From contig JAOPYP010000452.1 in assembly GCA_025964635.1 (NCBI GenBank), positions 1 through 10,250 of the forward strand: a DNA stretch of 10,250 nucleotides. Reading direction: 5' to 3'. Below, one piece after another: positions 4,677-10,250 of this stretch. Numbering within the stretch: the stretch's first letter is position 1; each line of letters starts with the position of its first letter. The stretch is from Actinomycetes bacterium. Its GTDB lineage: Bacteria > Actinomycetota > Actinomycetes > Streptosporangiales > Streptosporangiaceae. Below the pieces are notes generated by a model, which was given only the letters and a program-made list of their open reading frames with translations, had not been told where the DNA came from and searched no databases. Position numbers and translations under genes: made by a program.

Positions 4677-6655
4677 TCGTGCGCCAGGCGGGCATCCCGA
4701 TGCCGGACGGGGTCGAGCTGGCCGCCACGGTGTACCTGCCCGACGACGCGGGCAGCGCGCCGGTCCCGGCCCTCCTGGAGTACCTGCCGTACCGCAAGGA
4801 CGACGCGATGCTGGCCCGCGACCACGACCTGTACGCGTACATGGCCCGGTCCGGTTACGCCGGGGCGCGGGTGGACATCCGCGGCACCGGGCGCAGCGGC
4901 GGGACGCTGCCCGAGGGCGAGTACACCGAGACCGAGCAGCGCGACGCGGAGACGATCATCGCCTGGCTGGCCGGCCAGCCGTGGTGCACCGGCGCGGTCG
5001 GCATGTGGGGCATCTCGTGGGGCGGCTTCAACGCGATCCAGGTCGCGCTGCGGCGTCCCCCGGCGCTGAAGGCGATCCTGGCCGTGGACGCCTCCGACGA
5101 CCTGTTCCACGACGACGTGCACTACATCGACGGGCTGCCGCACCTCGACGAGTACGCGCTGATGATCGACCACCTGACCATGCTGCCGCCCGCTCCGGAC
5201 TTCCCGCTCGGCGACGGCGCGCTGGCCCGGATGGACACCGAGCCCTGGCTGATCAGCGTCCTGGCCCAGGCCCAGGACGGGCCGTTCTGGCGGCGCGGGT
5301 CGCTACGTCCGGACTACGGGCGGCTCACGGTGCCCGCCTACCTGATCGGCGGCTGGTACGACGGGTACCGGGACTCGGTACCGCGGATGCTCGCCCACGT
5401 CCCGGCCCCGGTCAAGGTGCTGATCGGGCCGTGGAACCACACCTACCCGCACAACGCGGTGCCCGGCCCGGCCATCGAGTGGCGCGCGGACGCGGTCCGC
5501 TGGTGGGACCACTGGCTCAAGGGCGCCGACACCGGGATCATGTCCGAGCCGCCGGTCACCGTGTACGTGCGGCACTGGCATCCGCCGGACGTGGAGCTGG
5601 CCGAGATCCCCGGGCGGTGGCGGCGGGAGAACGCGCTGCCGCCGGAGCGGGCCGAGTCCCGGACCTGGTTCTGCGGCCCGGAGGGGTCGCTGTCCGCCGA
5701 GCCGCCCGCCGCGGCCACCCGGTCGCTGCGGTACGTGCCGTCGGCCGGGATCGCCGCGGGCCACTGGTGGGGCGAGCTCACCGCCGACCAGCGGGACGCC
5801 GACGCCTGGAGCCTCACGTTCGACTCTCCGCCGCTCGACGCGGACACCGAGATCCTCGGCTTCCCCCGGGTCGAGCTGTGCGGGAGCGCGGATGCCGGGC
5901 CGCTGCACTGGTTCGCGCGGCTGAGCGACGTCGCGCCGGACGGGACCGTCACGCTGGTCACCGGGGCCGGCCGGGCCGGGGGGCCGGATCCGCTGCGCGA
6001 CCCCGCCGGGCCTGACCCCGCCGGGCCCGGCCCGGCCGCTGAGGGGGCGCTGCCGCTGGAGCTGCACGTCACGTCGTGGGTGTTCGCGCGCGGGCACCGC
6101 ATCCGGCTGTCGGTGTCCAACGCCCTGTGGCCGATGATCTGGCCGACGCCGTCCCCGGCCACCTCGCAGCTGCGGCTCGGCCCGGCCGGGACGCGGCTGG
6201 TGCTGCCCGTGATCCCCGCCGCGGATCCGGCGTTCGCCGGCCCCCCATGGCCGGAGCCTGAGTTCCCCAGACCCGGGCCGGAGGAGCACCCTGACGGGGT
6301 CCGGCACTGGGGCGAGATGCTGCCCGTGCGCTGGACCGTGCACCGCGACGAGACCGGCACTGTCGCCGTGTCCTGGCGCGGCACCTCCGGATCGGAGTTC
6401 CCCTGGGGCCGGGTCGTGGACCAGGAGTACCTGCGCTACGAGGTGCACGACGGCCGGCCCGCACAGGCGTCCGCGCACGGCGAGGCCCGGACTGAGGTGC
6501 ATCTGGACGGCCGGCTGCTGGTCACGTCCTCCACCCTGGACCTGGGCGGGGACGAGACCTCGCTGCGCTACCGCTTCCGCCGCGAACTGCGGTCGGACGG
6601 GCTGGTCATCCGCGAGCGCACCTGGGAACGCCGCTTCCCCCGCAACCCCTGGTAA
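4673..6655 (+). CDS. CocE/NonD-family serine hydrolase (X-Pro dipeptidyl-peptidase S15-like)
   Basis: The 660-residue protein has the two-part architecture of cocaine esterase-type hydrolases. An alpha/beta-hydrolase domain carries the triad S115 (G-I-S-W-G), D230 (G-G-W-Y-D) and H256 (G-P-W-N-H). Y40 in Y-L-P-Y-R-K corresponds to the oxyanion-stabilising tyrosine of CocE. A C-terminal PepX_C-type beta-sandwich starts at about residue 350. It cleaves an ester, amide or X-Pro-type bond; which one cannot be told. There is no signal peptide, so it acts in the cytoplasm. The start overlaps the tetR stop in ATGA. This coupling suggests the hydrolase makes or destroys the regulator's ligand, or supplies the substrate for the divergent operon. 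A Pro/Gly-rich stretch near residues 435-456, including a 15-bp direct duplication at 5999-6028, looks like a lineage-specific loop. It ends in P-W-stop, and that terminal sequence is duplicated 35 bp downstream. Confidence 0.9.
   Translation: MIVRQAGIPMPDGVELAATVYLPDDAGSAPVPALLEYLPYRKDDAMLARDHDLYAYMARSGYAGARVDIRGTGRSGGTLPEGEYTETEQRDAETIIAWLAGQPWCTGAVGMWGISWGGFNAIQVALRRPPALKAILAVDASDDLFHDDVHYIDGLPHLDEYALMIDHLTMLPPAPDFPLGDGALARMDTEPWLISVLAQAQDGPFWRRGSLRPDYGRLTVPAYLIGGWYDGYRDSVPRMLAHVPAPVKVLIGPWNHTYPHNAVPGPAIEWRADAVRWWDHWLKGADTGIMSEPPVTVYVRHWHPPDVELAEIPGRWRRENALPPERAESRTWFCGPEGSLSAEPPAAATRSLRYVPSAGIAAGHWWGELTADQRDADAWSLTFDSPPLDADTEILGFPRVELCGSADAGPLHWFARLSDVAPDGTVTLVTGAGRAGGPDPLRDPAGPDPAGPGPAAEGALPLELHVTSWVFARGHRIRLSVSNALWPMIWPTPSPATSQLRLGPAGTRLVLPVIPAADPAFAGPPWPEPEFPRPGPEEHPDGVRHWGEMLPVRWTVHRDETGTVAVSWRGTSGSEFPWGRVVDQEYLRYEVHDGRPAQASAHGEARTEVHLDGRLLVTSSTLDLGGDETSLRYRFRRELRSDGLVIRERTWERRFPRNPW
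5999..6028 (+). repeat. 15-bp direct duplication within the hydrolase gene
   Basis: GACCCCGCCGGGCCT (5999-6013) is followed at once by GACCCCGCCGGGCCC (6014-6028), with one base different. It encodes two D-P-A-G-P units in a Pro/Gly-rich loop of the C-terminal part. The frame is kept. It probably arose by slippage and is structurally tolerated. Confidence 0.7.
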
Positions 6656-6703
6656 CCCACCGGGCCCGGGAGATCCACCAGCCCTGGTAACCACCGGGGC
6701 CCG
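6647..6703 (+). repeat. Direct repeat spanning the hydrolase stop codon
   Basis: A 22-bp sequence at 6647-6668, starting CCCTGGTAACC and containing the last two codons and the stop, recurs at 6682-6703 with only a shifted C and G. The copies are 35 bp apart. The second is outside any gene. Each has a CCGGG/CCCGG-type self-complementary end that could fold after the stop codon. Confidence 0.6.
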
Positions 6704-6719
6704 CCGGACGGACGAATCT

Positions 6720-6774
6720 CCATGATCCTGGGCAATCGGTGCTGCGATTTCGCACCAACCGCCCAGGATCATGG
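6720..6774. repeat. 55-bp palindrome between convergent genes, possible bidirectional terminator or REP-like unit
   Basis: The arms 6720-6733 (CCATGATCCTGGGC) and 6761-6774 are perfect 14-bp inverted repeats. The 27-base interior contains a smaller hairpin: GGTGC/GCACC, or alternatively TGCGA/TCGCA with a 2-base loop. It lies between the hydrolase stop (6655) and the GtrA stop (6796), the right place to end transcription from both sides. There is no T-tract, so it would act as a non-canonical GC-rich terminator. The compound structure also resembles dispersed palindromic units. The flanks 6656-6719 and 6775-6793 hold nothing else I can identify beyond the direct repeat. Confidence 0.75.
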
Positions 6775-6793
6775 GCGGCCGCGATGCTGCGGC

Positions 6794-7273
6794 TCAGAGC
6801 AGGGCCGTTTCCCGGGGCCGGGCGGCGGCCGGGGAGGCGGAGGGCTGGGCCCGCCACACCCAGGTCTTGTACGACCAGTAGCGGAAGAGCGTCGCCAGCG
6901 CGATACCGGTGACGAGGGCGACGTTGTAGGTCAGCTTGCCGTGCAGGCCCAGCAGGTAGGTGCTGAACCCGAGGCAGGCCAGCTGAATGCCCAGCCCCAC
7001 ACCGTTGAGCAGGAGGAACAGGATGCCCTCGCGCTGCACGCCGCTGCGCTGGCGGGACCGGAATGTCCAGTAGCGGTTGCCTGCGTACGAGACGCCCATG
7101 GCCGCGATCGTGGCGATCATGTTGGAGTTGAGCGGTCCCAGCCCGGCCCGGAAGTGCAGCAGGTTGGTGCCGGCATCGGTGACGAGGAAGGCGAGCACCC
7201 CGACGATGCCGAACTTGCCCAGCTCGGAGGCGAGCAGGCGGAACCGGGCGTACAGCGCGCGGACAGCGTTCAC
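6794..7273 (-). CDS. GtrA-family four-helix membrane protein
   Basis: GtrA-like proteins are small integral membrane proteins tied to cell-surface glycan synthesis, often proposed to help move lipid-linked sugars across the membrane. From the GTG at 7273 the protein has 159 residues. Four hydrophobic helices lie at about 18-38, 50-66, 84-110 and 114-132. The family pattern K-F-G-I-V-G comes before helix 1, G-N-R-Y-W-T-F after helix 2, and R-Y-W-S-Y-K-T-W-V-W after helix 4. The cytoplasmic tail is Pro/Ala/Arg-rich. An upstream GTG at 7333 would add 20 Arg/Pro-rich residues not typical of the family. Neither start has a good ribosome site. A TAGCCT box seven bases before the 7273 GTG fits a leaderless transcript, which is why I prefer it. 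The gene has no evident link to the surrounding catabolic genes and is convergent with the hydrolase. Confidence 0.88.
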   Translation of the reverse strand: MNAVRALYARFRLLASELGKFGIVGVLAFLVTDAGTNLLHFRAGLGPLNSNMIATIAAMGVSYAGNRYWTFRSRQRSGVQREGILFLLLNGVGLGIQLACLGFSTYLLGLHGKLTYNVALVTGIALATLFRYWSYKTWVWRAQPSASPAAARPRETALL

Positions 7274-7343
7274 GCAACCGAGGCTAACCGGGCGTTGCGC
7301 GGAAACCGGGCGTGCGGCCCGAGGGATAAGCACACCGTAATCA

Positions 7344-7364
7344 CCCGGTCCCGCCCCGACCGGG
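7344..7364 (-). terminator. GC-rich hairpin after the cupin gene
   Basis: CCCGGTC (7344-7350) and GACCGGG (7358-7364) form a perfect 7-bp stem with a 7-base loop. It begins eight bases past the cupin stop on the minus strand. There is no U-tract, as is common for actinomycete terminators. It would separate the DAO-cupin transcript from the GtrA gene. Confidence 0.45.
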
Positions 7365-7372
7365 GAGCCGGC

Positions 7373-7726
7373 TCAGAACAGGACGTAGAGCTTGCGGATG
7401 GTCTCGTGGATCTGCCAGGTGCCGGCCCAGCCGACCGGGAACACGGCGCTGTCGCCGGGGCCGATGTCCTGCGGCTCGCCCCCGTCCGGGGTCACCGTCA
7501 TCCGGCCGCTGACGATGTGGATGGCCTCGTTGGTCTCCAGCTTCCAGTAGGACGGGCCCGGGGTGCACTCCCAGACGCCCATCTCCAGGTCGCCGTCGGC
7601 CCAGGTCGTGGTGCCCGACGTCTGCATGGGGTCGCCGGTGGCCTCGGCCAGGGGACCCCAGTCCTCGAGGTCGCCGTGCAGCGCGGCGGCGGACAGGAAG
7701 GGGGTTACCGCGGTGGTGTCGGTCAT
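7373..7726 (-). CDS. Small cupin-domain protein (DUF861/Cupin_3 type)
   Basis: This 117-residue protein is a single beta-barrel cupin. The core runs from about residue 45 to 115 with G-V-W-E-C-T-P-G-P, W61-K-L-E-T-N-E-A-I-H70-I-V-S-G-R, then I-G-P-G-D-S-A-V-F-P and W-x-I-H-E-T-I-R-K. These match the (S)-ureidoglycine aminohydrolase/EutQ-like DUF861 group. The classical H-x-H metal motif is not evident, although H70, E67 and H107 could contribute. Its activity is unknown. Such cupins are often found beside DAO-type amine oxidases, as here: the start is 40 bp after the stop of the flavoprotein at 7767-8966, in the same direction, so the two are probably one transcript. A GAGAGGA lies about eleven bases before the ATG, slightly far for a ribosome site. 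The length is normal for the family. Confidence 0.85.
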   Translation of the reverse strand: MTDTTAVTPFLSAAALHGDLEDWGPLAEATGDPMQTSGTTTWADGDLEMGVWECTPGPSYWKLETNEAIHIVSGRMTVTPDGGEPQDIGPGDSAVFPVGWAGTWQIHETIRKLYVLF

Positions 7727-7766
7727 GGTGTGACTCGGTCCTCTCAGTGTTTCCCGGTGCTCGGAT

Positions 7767-8966
7767 TCAGGCTGACTGCGGGAACGGCAGCGCGATCGGG
7801 TCCGCGGGCACCTTGCTGCGGCCCTGCTCGTCGAACCGGTCCAGGCCCAGGCCCGCGGTGTCCACCACCGCGGAGAAGCCGTTCTGGGTCAGGTCCGCCG
7901 CGGCCCGGGCCACGCCGGGGCCCCACATCATGCCGGCCCCGCCCGCCGCGGCCACCGTCACCCCGGGCACCGGGCCATCCGGGCCGAGCGCGGGACCGAT
8001 GATCGGCAGGTGGTCGGGGGTGTAGTCGATGGTGGCCGCCCACAGCCGCCGCAGCCCGAGCCCGGCGGCCACCGGGACGAGCTGGTCCAGCCGGGCGCGC
8101 ATCAGGGCCAGGTAGGCCTCATCCACCTCGGTGGCCCAGCCGGGCGGCTCCTCGGGGTTGCTCATCCCGAACAGCAGGCCGCCTTCTTCTGGCCGCCAGT
8201 ACAGGCCGGAGGCCACGTCGAAGACCATGGGCACCCGGAAAGGATCCAGGTCAGGGTGGGGCTGGGTGACCGCGACCTGGTGCCGGGCCCCGCCCACCGG
8301 AATCCGCAGCCCGGCGAGCCGGCCCACCTCGGCCAGCTTCGGGCCGCCGGTCAGCACGACCGCGCCGGCCGTGACCGGGCCCGCAGTGGTGTCCACCCCG
8401 GTGACCCGGTCCCCCTCGCGCCGCAGCCCGAGGAACCGGACCTGCTCCCGCACGACCACGCCGGACCGGGCCAGGGCGATCGCGTAGGCGGTCACGTTGC
8501 GCGGCGGGGTGATGTAGCCGTCATCGGCGCAGAAGGTGCCGCCCAGGGTCTGCCCGGGGGCCAGGGTCGGGTTGCGCTCGTCCACCTCGGCCGGGCTGAG
8601 CCACTCGACGTCCACGCCCAGCTCTAGCTGCATGGCCATCCGTGTCCGGGCCGCAGTGACCTCGGCCCCGGTGAAACACGGCAGCAGGTAACCCTGGGCC
8701 ACGAAGCCCGAGTCGAAGCCGAGTTCGTCGCGCTGGCGCCGGTAGAAGCTCTGGGACCATTGCGCCAGGCGCACCGCCTCGGGGGTTCCGCCCTGGGCGC
8801 GGACCACACCCGCGGCCCGGCTGCTCGCCCCCTGGCCGAGCATCCCCTTCTCGAGCAGGACGACGCGCAGGCCATCCCGGCGGAGGAAGTAGGCGCACCA
8901 CGCGCCCACGGTCCCGCCGCCCACGACGACGACGTCCGCAGTGTCCGCATGACCGGTGAGGGGCAT
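7767..8966 (-). CDS. FAD-dependent oxidoreductase of the DAO family (second copy in the window)
   Basis: From the ATG at 8966 the protein has 399 residues. The Rossmann motif is V-V-V-V-G16-G-G18-T-V-G21, with E38 following beta-2 in L-L-E-K-G. The flavin-contact segment G-Q-G-A-S-S-R-A-A-G-V-V-R lies at about 42-54. The C-terminal D-Y-T-P-D-H-L-P-I-I-G-P and A-A-A-G-G-A-G-M-M-W-G-P-G-V-A complete the FAD site. No Cys is present at the position used for covalent FAD in monomeric sarcosine oxidase. It should oxidise an amine or amino acid C-N bond; the substrate is unknown. It shares a fold with the 956-2218 protein but differs at many motif positions, so the two are paralogues with probably different substrates. 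It is followed by the cupin in one operon. An in-frame extension to 9035 exists but crosses the promoter region; a GTG two codons before the ATG is also possible. Confidence 0.88.
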   Translation of the reverse strand: MPLTGHADTADVVVVGGGTVGAWCAYFLRRDGLRVVLLEKGMLGQGASSRAAGVVRAQGGTPEAVRLAQWSQSFYRRQRDELGFDSGFVAQGYLLPCFTGAEVTAARTRMAMQLELGVDVEWLSPAEVDERNPTLAPGQTLGGTFCADDGYITPPRNVTAYAIALARSGVVVREQVRFLGLRREGDRVTGVDTTAGPVTAGAVVLTGGPKLAEVGRLAGLRIPVGGARHQVAVTQPHPDLDPFRVPMVFDVASGLYWRPEEGGLLFGMSNPEEPPGWATEVDEAYLALMRARLDQLVPVAAGLGLRRLWAATIDYTPDHLPIIGPALGPDGPVPGVTVAAAGGAGMMWGPGVARAAADLTQNGFSAVVDTAGLGLDRFDEQGRSKVPADPIALPFPQSA

Positions 8967-8994
8967 TGGCACGAACCCGATGCTGACATAAACT
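8966..8994 (+). promoter_or_regulatory. Candidate promoter of the acyl-CoA dehydrogenase gene
   Basis: TTGGCA (8966-8971) and TAAACT (8989-8994) are spaced by 17 bases, a good -35/-10 pair on the plus strand. Transcription would start near 9001, leaving a leader of about 80 bases before the GTG at 9081. The -10 lies inside the inverted repeats at 8983-9004. Confidence 0.45.
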
Positions 8995-9004
8995 GAACAG
9001 TCAG
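8983..9004. promoter_or_regulatory. Nested inverted repeats in a divergent promoter region, candidate operator
   Basis: CTGAC (8983-8987) pairs with GTCAG (9000-9004), and ACTG (8992-8995) with CAGT (8998-9001). These nested short palindromes overlap the -10 of the rightward promoter candidate. They lie close upstream of the leftward flavoprotein start, so one regulator could control both directions. No regulator gene is adjacent; the TetR protein at 4008-4676 or one outside the window could act. The rest of 9005-9068 shows no structure I can name. Confidence 0.35.
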
Positions 9005-9080
9005 TCAAGGTAGGGGGCGGCGACCGGGGCAGCACCGGCCCCGGCGGACGGGTGCGGACGAACTCGGCGAGGAGCTCAGC

Positions 9081-10247
9081 GTGTACGGATTGTCAGGCGA
9101 GGATCTAGCCATCCAGGCGCGGGCCGCGAAGTTCGCGGACGAGCTCATCCCGCTTGAGGTGGAGGCCGAACTGGCCGGCGGTGACCTGCCGCCCGACGTG
9201 GTCGCCGGGCACGCCAAGCGGGCCCGCGAGCTCGGGCTGACGTCCACCAACATGCCCCGCGAACTAGGCGGCGGTGGCTGCACGACCCTCCAGCAGGTCC
9301 TCGTCCAGGAGCAGATGGGCCGCGTGACCAACGCGCTGGGCTGGGTGGCAGCCACTCCCCCGTCGTGGCTGCCACCCGTCGCCACCCCGGATCAGATCGA
9401 GCACTTCGTCCGGCCGGCCATCGCGGGGGAACGCGAGGAGTGCTACGCGATCACCGAAGAGGGCGCCGGATCCGACGTGGCCGCCCTGGAGGCCACCGCC
9501 CGCCGGGACGGCGGGGACTACCTGCTGAACGGGGTCAAGTGGCACGTGACCTCGTTCAACACGGCCGACTACGCGTTCTTCCAGGGCGTGCTGGACGGCG
9601 GGCCGCACGCCGGCGAGCACGCGATGTTCCTGGTCGACCTGCCCAGCCCGGGGGTGACGGTGGTCCGCACCCCCGCCTATTCGCACACGATCAGCCACCA
9701 CCACCCGATCGTGGCGTTCACCGACGTCCGGGTGCCTGCCGCGCACCTGATCGGTGCGGAGGGTGACGGGATGTCGTTCGCCTACGAGTGGTTCCGGTTC
9801 GAGCGGCTGATGGTCGCGGCCCGCTGCCTCGGCGCCGCGCAGCGGCTCACCGAGGAGATGACCACGTTCGCCACGGACCGGCAGGTCCAGGGCCAGCCGA
9901 TCAGCCAGTTCGGCACCGTCGCGGCCATGCTGGCGGACAGCCTGACCGAACTGTTCGCGGCCCGGTCACTGGTCTACGAGACGGCCCGCGGCATCGACCG
10001 CGGCGGCGACGTCAAAATCGCGCACGCGCAGTGCTCGATGGCCAAGCTGTACGCCTCGGAGATGGCCGGCCGGGTCGCCGACCGCGCGGTGCAGGTGTTC
10101 GGCGGCCGGGGCTACATGCGCGAGAACGTGGCCGAGCGCTTCTTCCGGGAACTGCGGGTCGAGCGCATCTGGGAAGGCACCAGCGAGGTCCAGCGGTCGA
10201 TCATCGCCGCCCAGATGACCAAGCGCGGCCCGGCCGCCCTGGCCTGA
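9081..10247 (+). CDS. Acyl-CoA dehydrogenase family flavoprotein
   Basis: This 388-residue enzyme has the full acyl-CoA dehydrogenase fold: an N-terminal helical domain (about 1-115), a middle beta domain and a C-terminal four-helix bundle (from about 235). The FAD/substrate loop Y-A-I-T-E-E-G-A-G-S-D-V is at 122-133, with N-G-V-K-W-H-V-T following. The C-terminal motifs are V-Q-V-F-G-G-R-G-Y-M and W-E365-G-T-S-E-V-Q-R. E365 aligns with the catalytic base of medium-chain acyl-CoA dehydrogenase. It should desaturate an acyl-CoA at alpha-beta, passing electrons to ETF; the acyl group is unknown. The GTG start at 9081 has an excellent GAGGAG six bases upstream. It is divergent from the DAO-cupin pair and shares the promoter region 8967-9080. 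A CaiA-like role on a betainyl-CoA thioester would fit the neighbourhood, but is speculation. It ends three bases before the window edge, so downstream partners are not visible. Confidence 0.92.
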   Translation: MYGLSGEDLAIQARAAKFADELIPLEVEAELAGGDLPPDVVAGHAKRARELGLTSTNMPRELGGGGCTTLQQVLVQEQMGRVTNALGWVAATPPSWLPPVATPDQIEHFVRPAIAGEREECYAITEEGAGSDVAALEATARRDGGDYLLNGVKWHVTSFNTADYAFFQGVLDGGPHAGEHAMFLVDLPSPGVTVVRTPAYSHTISHHHPIVAFTDVRVPAAHLIGAEGDGMSFAYEWFRFERLMVAARCLGAAQRLTEEMTTFATDRQVQGQPISQFGTVAAMLADSLTELFAARSLVYETARGIDRGGDVKIAHAQCSMAKLYASEMAGRVADRAVQVFGGRGYMRENVAERFFRELRVERIWEGTSEVQRSIIAAQMTKRGPAALA

Positions 10248-10250
10248 CCC

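Noticed and set aside
5303..6772. 489-codon minus-strand open frame opposite the hydrolase
   Set aside because: The plus strand encodes a complete CocE-type protein with its catalytic triad. This frame starts inside the palindrome at 6720-6774 and has low-complexity composition.

Overview
The window is very GC-rich, with strong third-position G/C bias, GTG as well as ATG starts, and long spurious open frames on the non-coding strand. This is typical of a high-GC actinomycete chromosome; I cannot name a genus. Nine protein-coding genes fill almost all of it. No tRNA, rRNA, CRISPR array or transposase gene is visible.

Layout. (1) A leftward operon enters from a divergent control region at 3903-4007 and runs off the left edge: a PYROXD2/phytoene-desaturase-like flavoprotein (3902-2268), a DAO-family (sarcosine/glycine oxidase-like) flavoprotein (2218-956), and the alpha subunit of a Rieske non-haem iron oxygenase (945 to beyond base 1). 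(2) Rightward from the same control region run a TetR-type regulator and, overlapping it by ATGA, a CocE/NonD-type serine hydrolase (4673-6655). (3) The hydrolase converges on a leftward GtrA-family membrane protein (start 7273 or 7333, end 6794); a 55-bp palindrome lies between them. (4) A second leftward pair is a DAO-family flavoprotein (8966-7767) followed by a DUF861-type cupin (7726-7373). (5) Divergent from that pair, sharing a 114-bp promoter region, is an acyl-CoA dehydrogenase (9081-10247).

How the genes may work together. The Rieske protein carries the E-N-Y-N-E-C-Y-H-C signature, with Glu rather than Asp at the position bridging the two iron centres. This resembles the branch acting on quaternary ammonium compounds (GbcA, carnitine CntA, choline monooxygenase types). 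With two amine-oxidising DAO-type flavoproteins, the simplest reading is catabolism of an N-methylated or betaine-like compound, controlled by the TetR protein. The hydrolase may release or remove the substrate, and the acyl-CoA dehydrogenase may process the carbon skeleton. The substrate is not determined by the sequence, and no reductase partner for the Rieske oxygenase is inside the window.

The most unusual structure is at 835-960. The ribosome-binding site plus GTG start of the Rieske gene appears to have been amplified into seven tandem in-frame 18-bp units, each with a GAGG-like core five bases before a GTG. Other points are a 50-bp imperfect palindrome inside the coding sequence of the first DAO gene, a 38-residue gap between the two halves of the Rieske cluster motif, and paired operator-like sites between the divergent operons.
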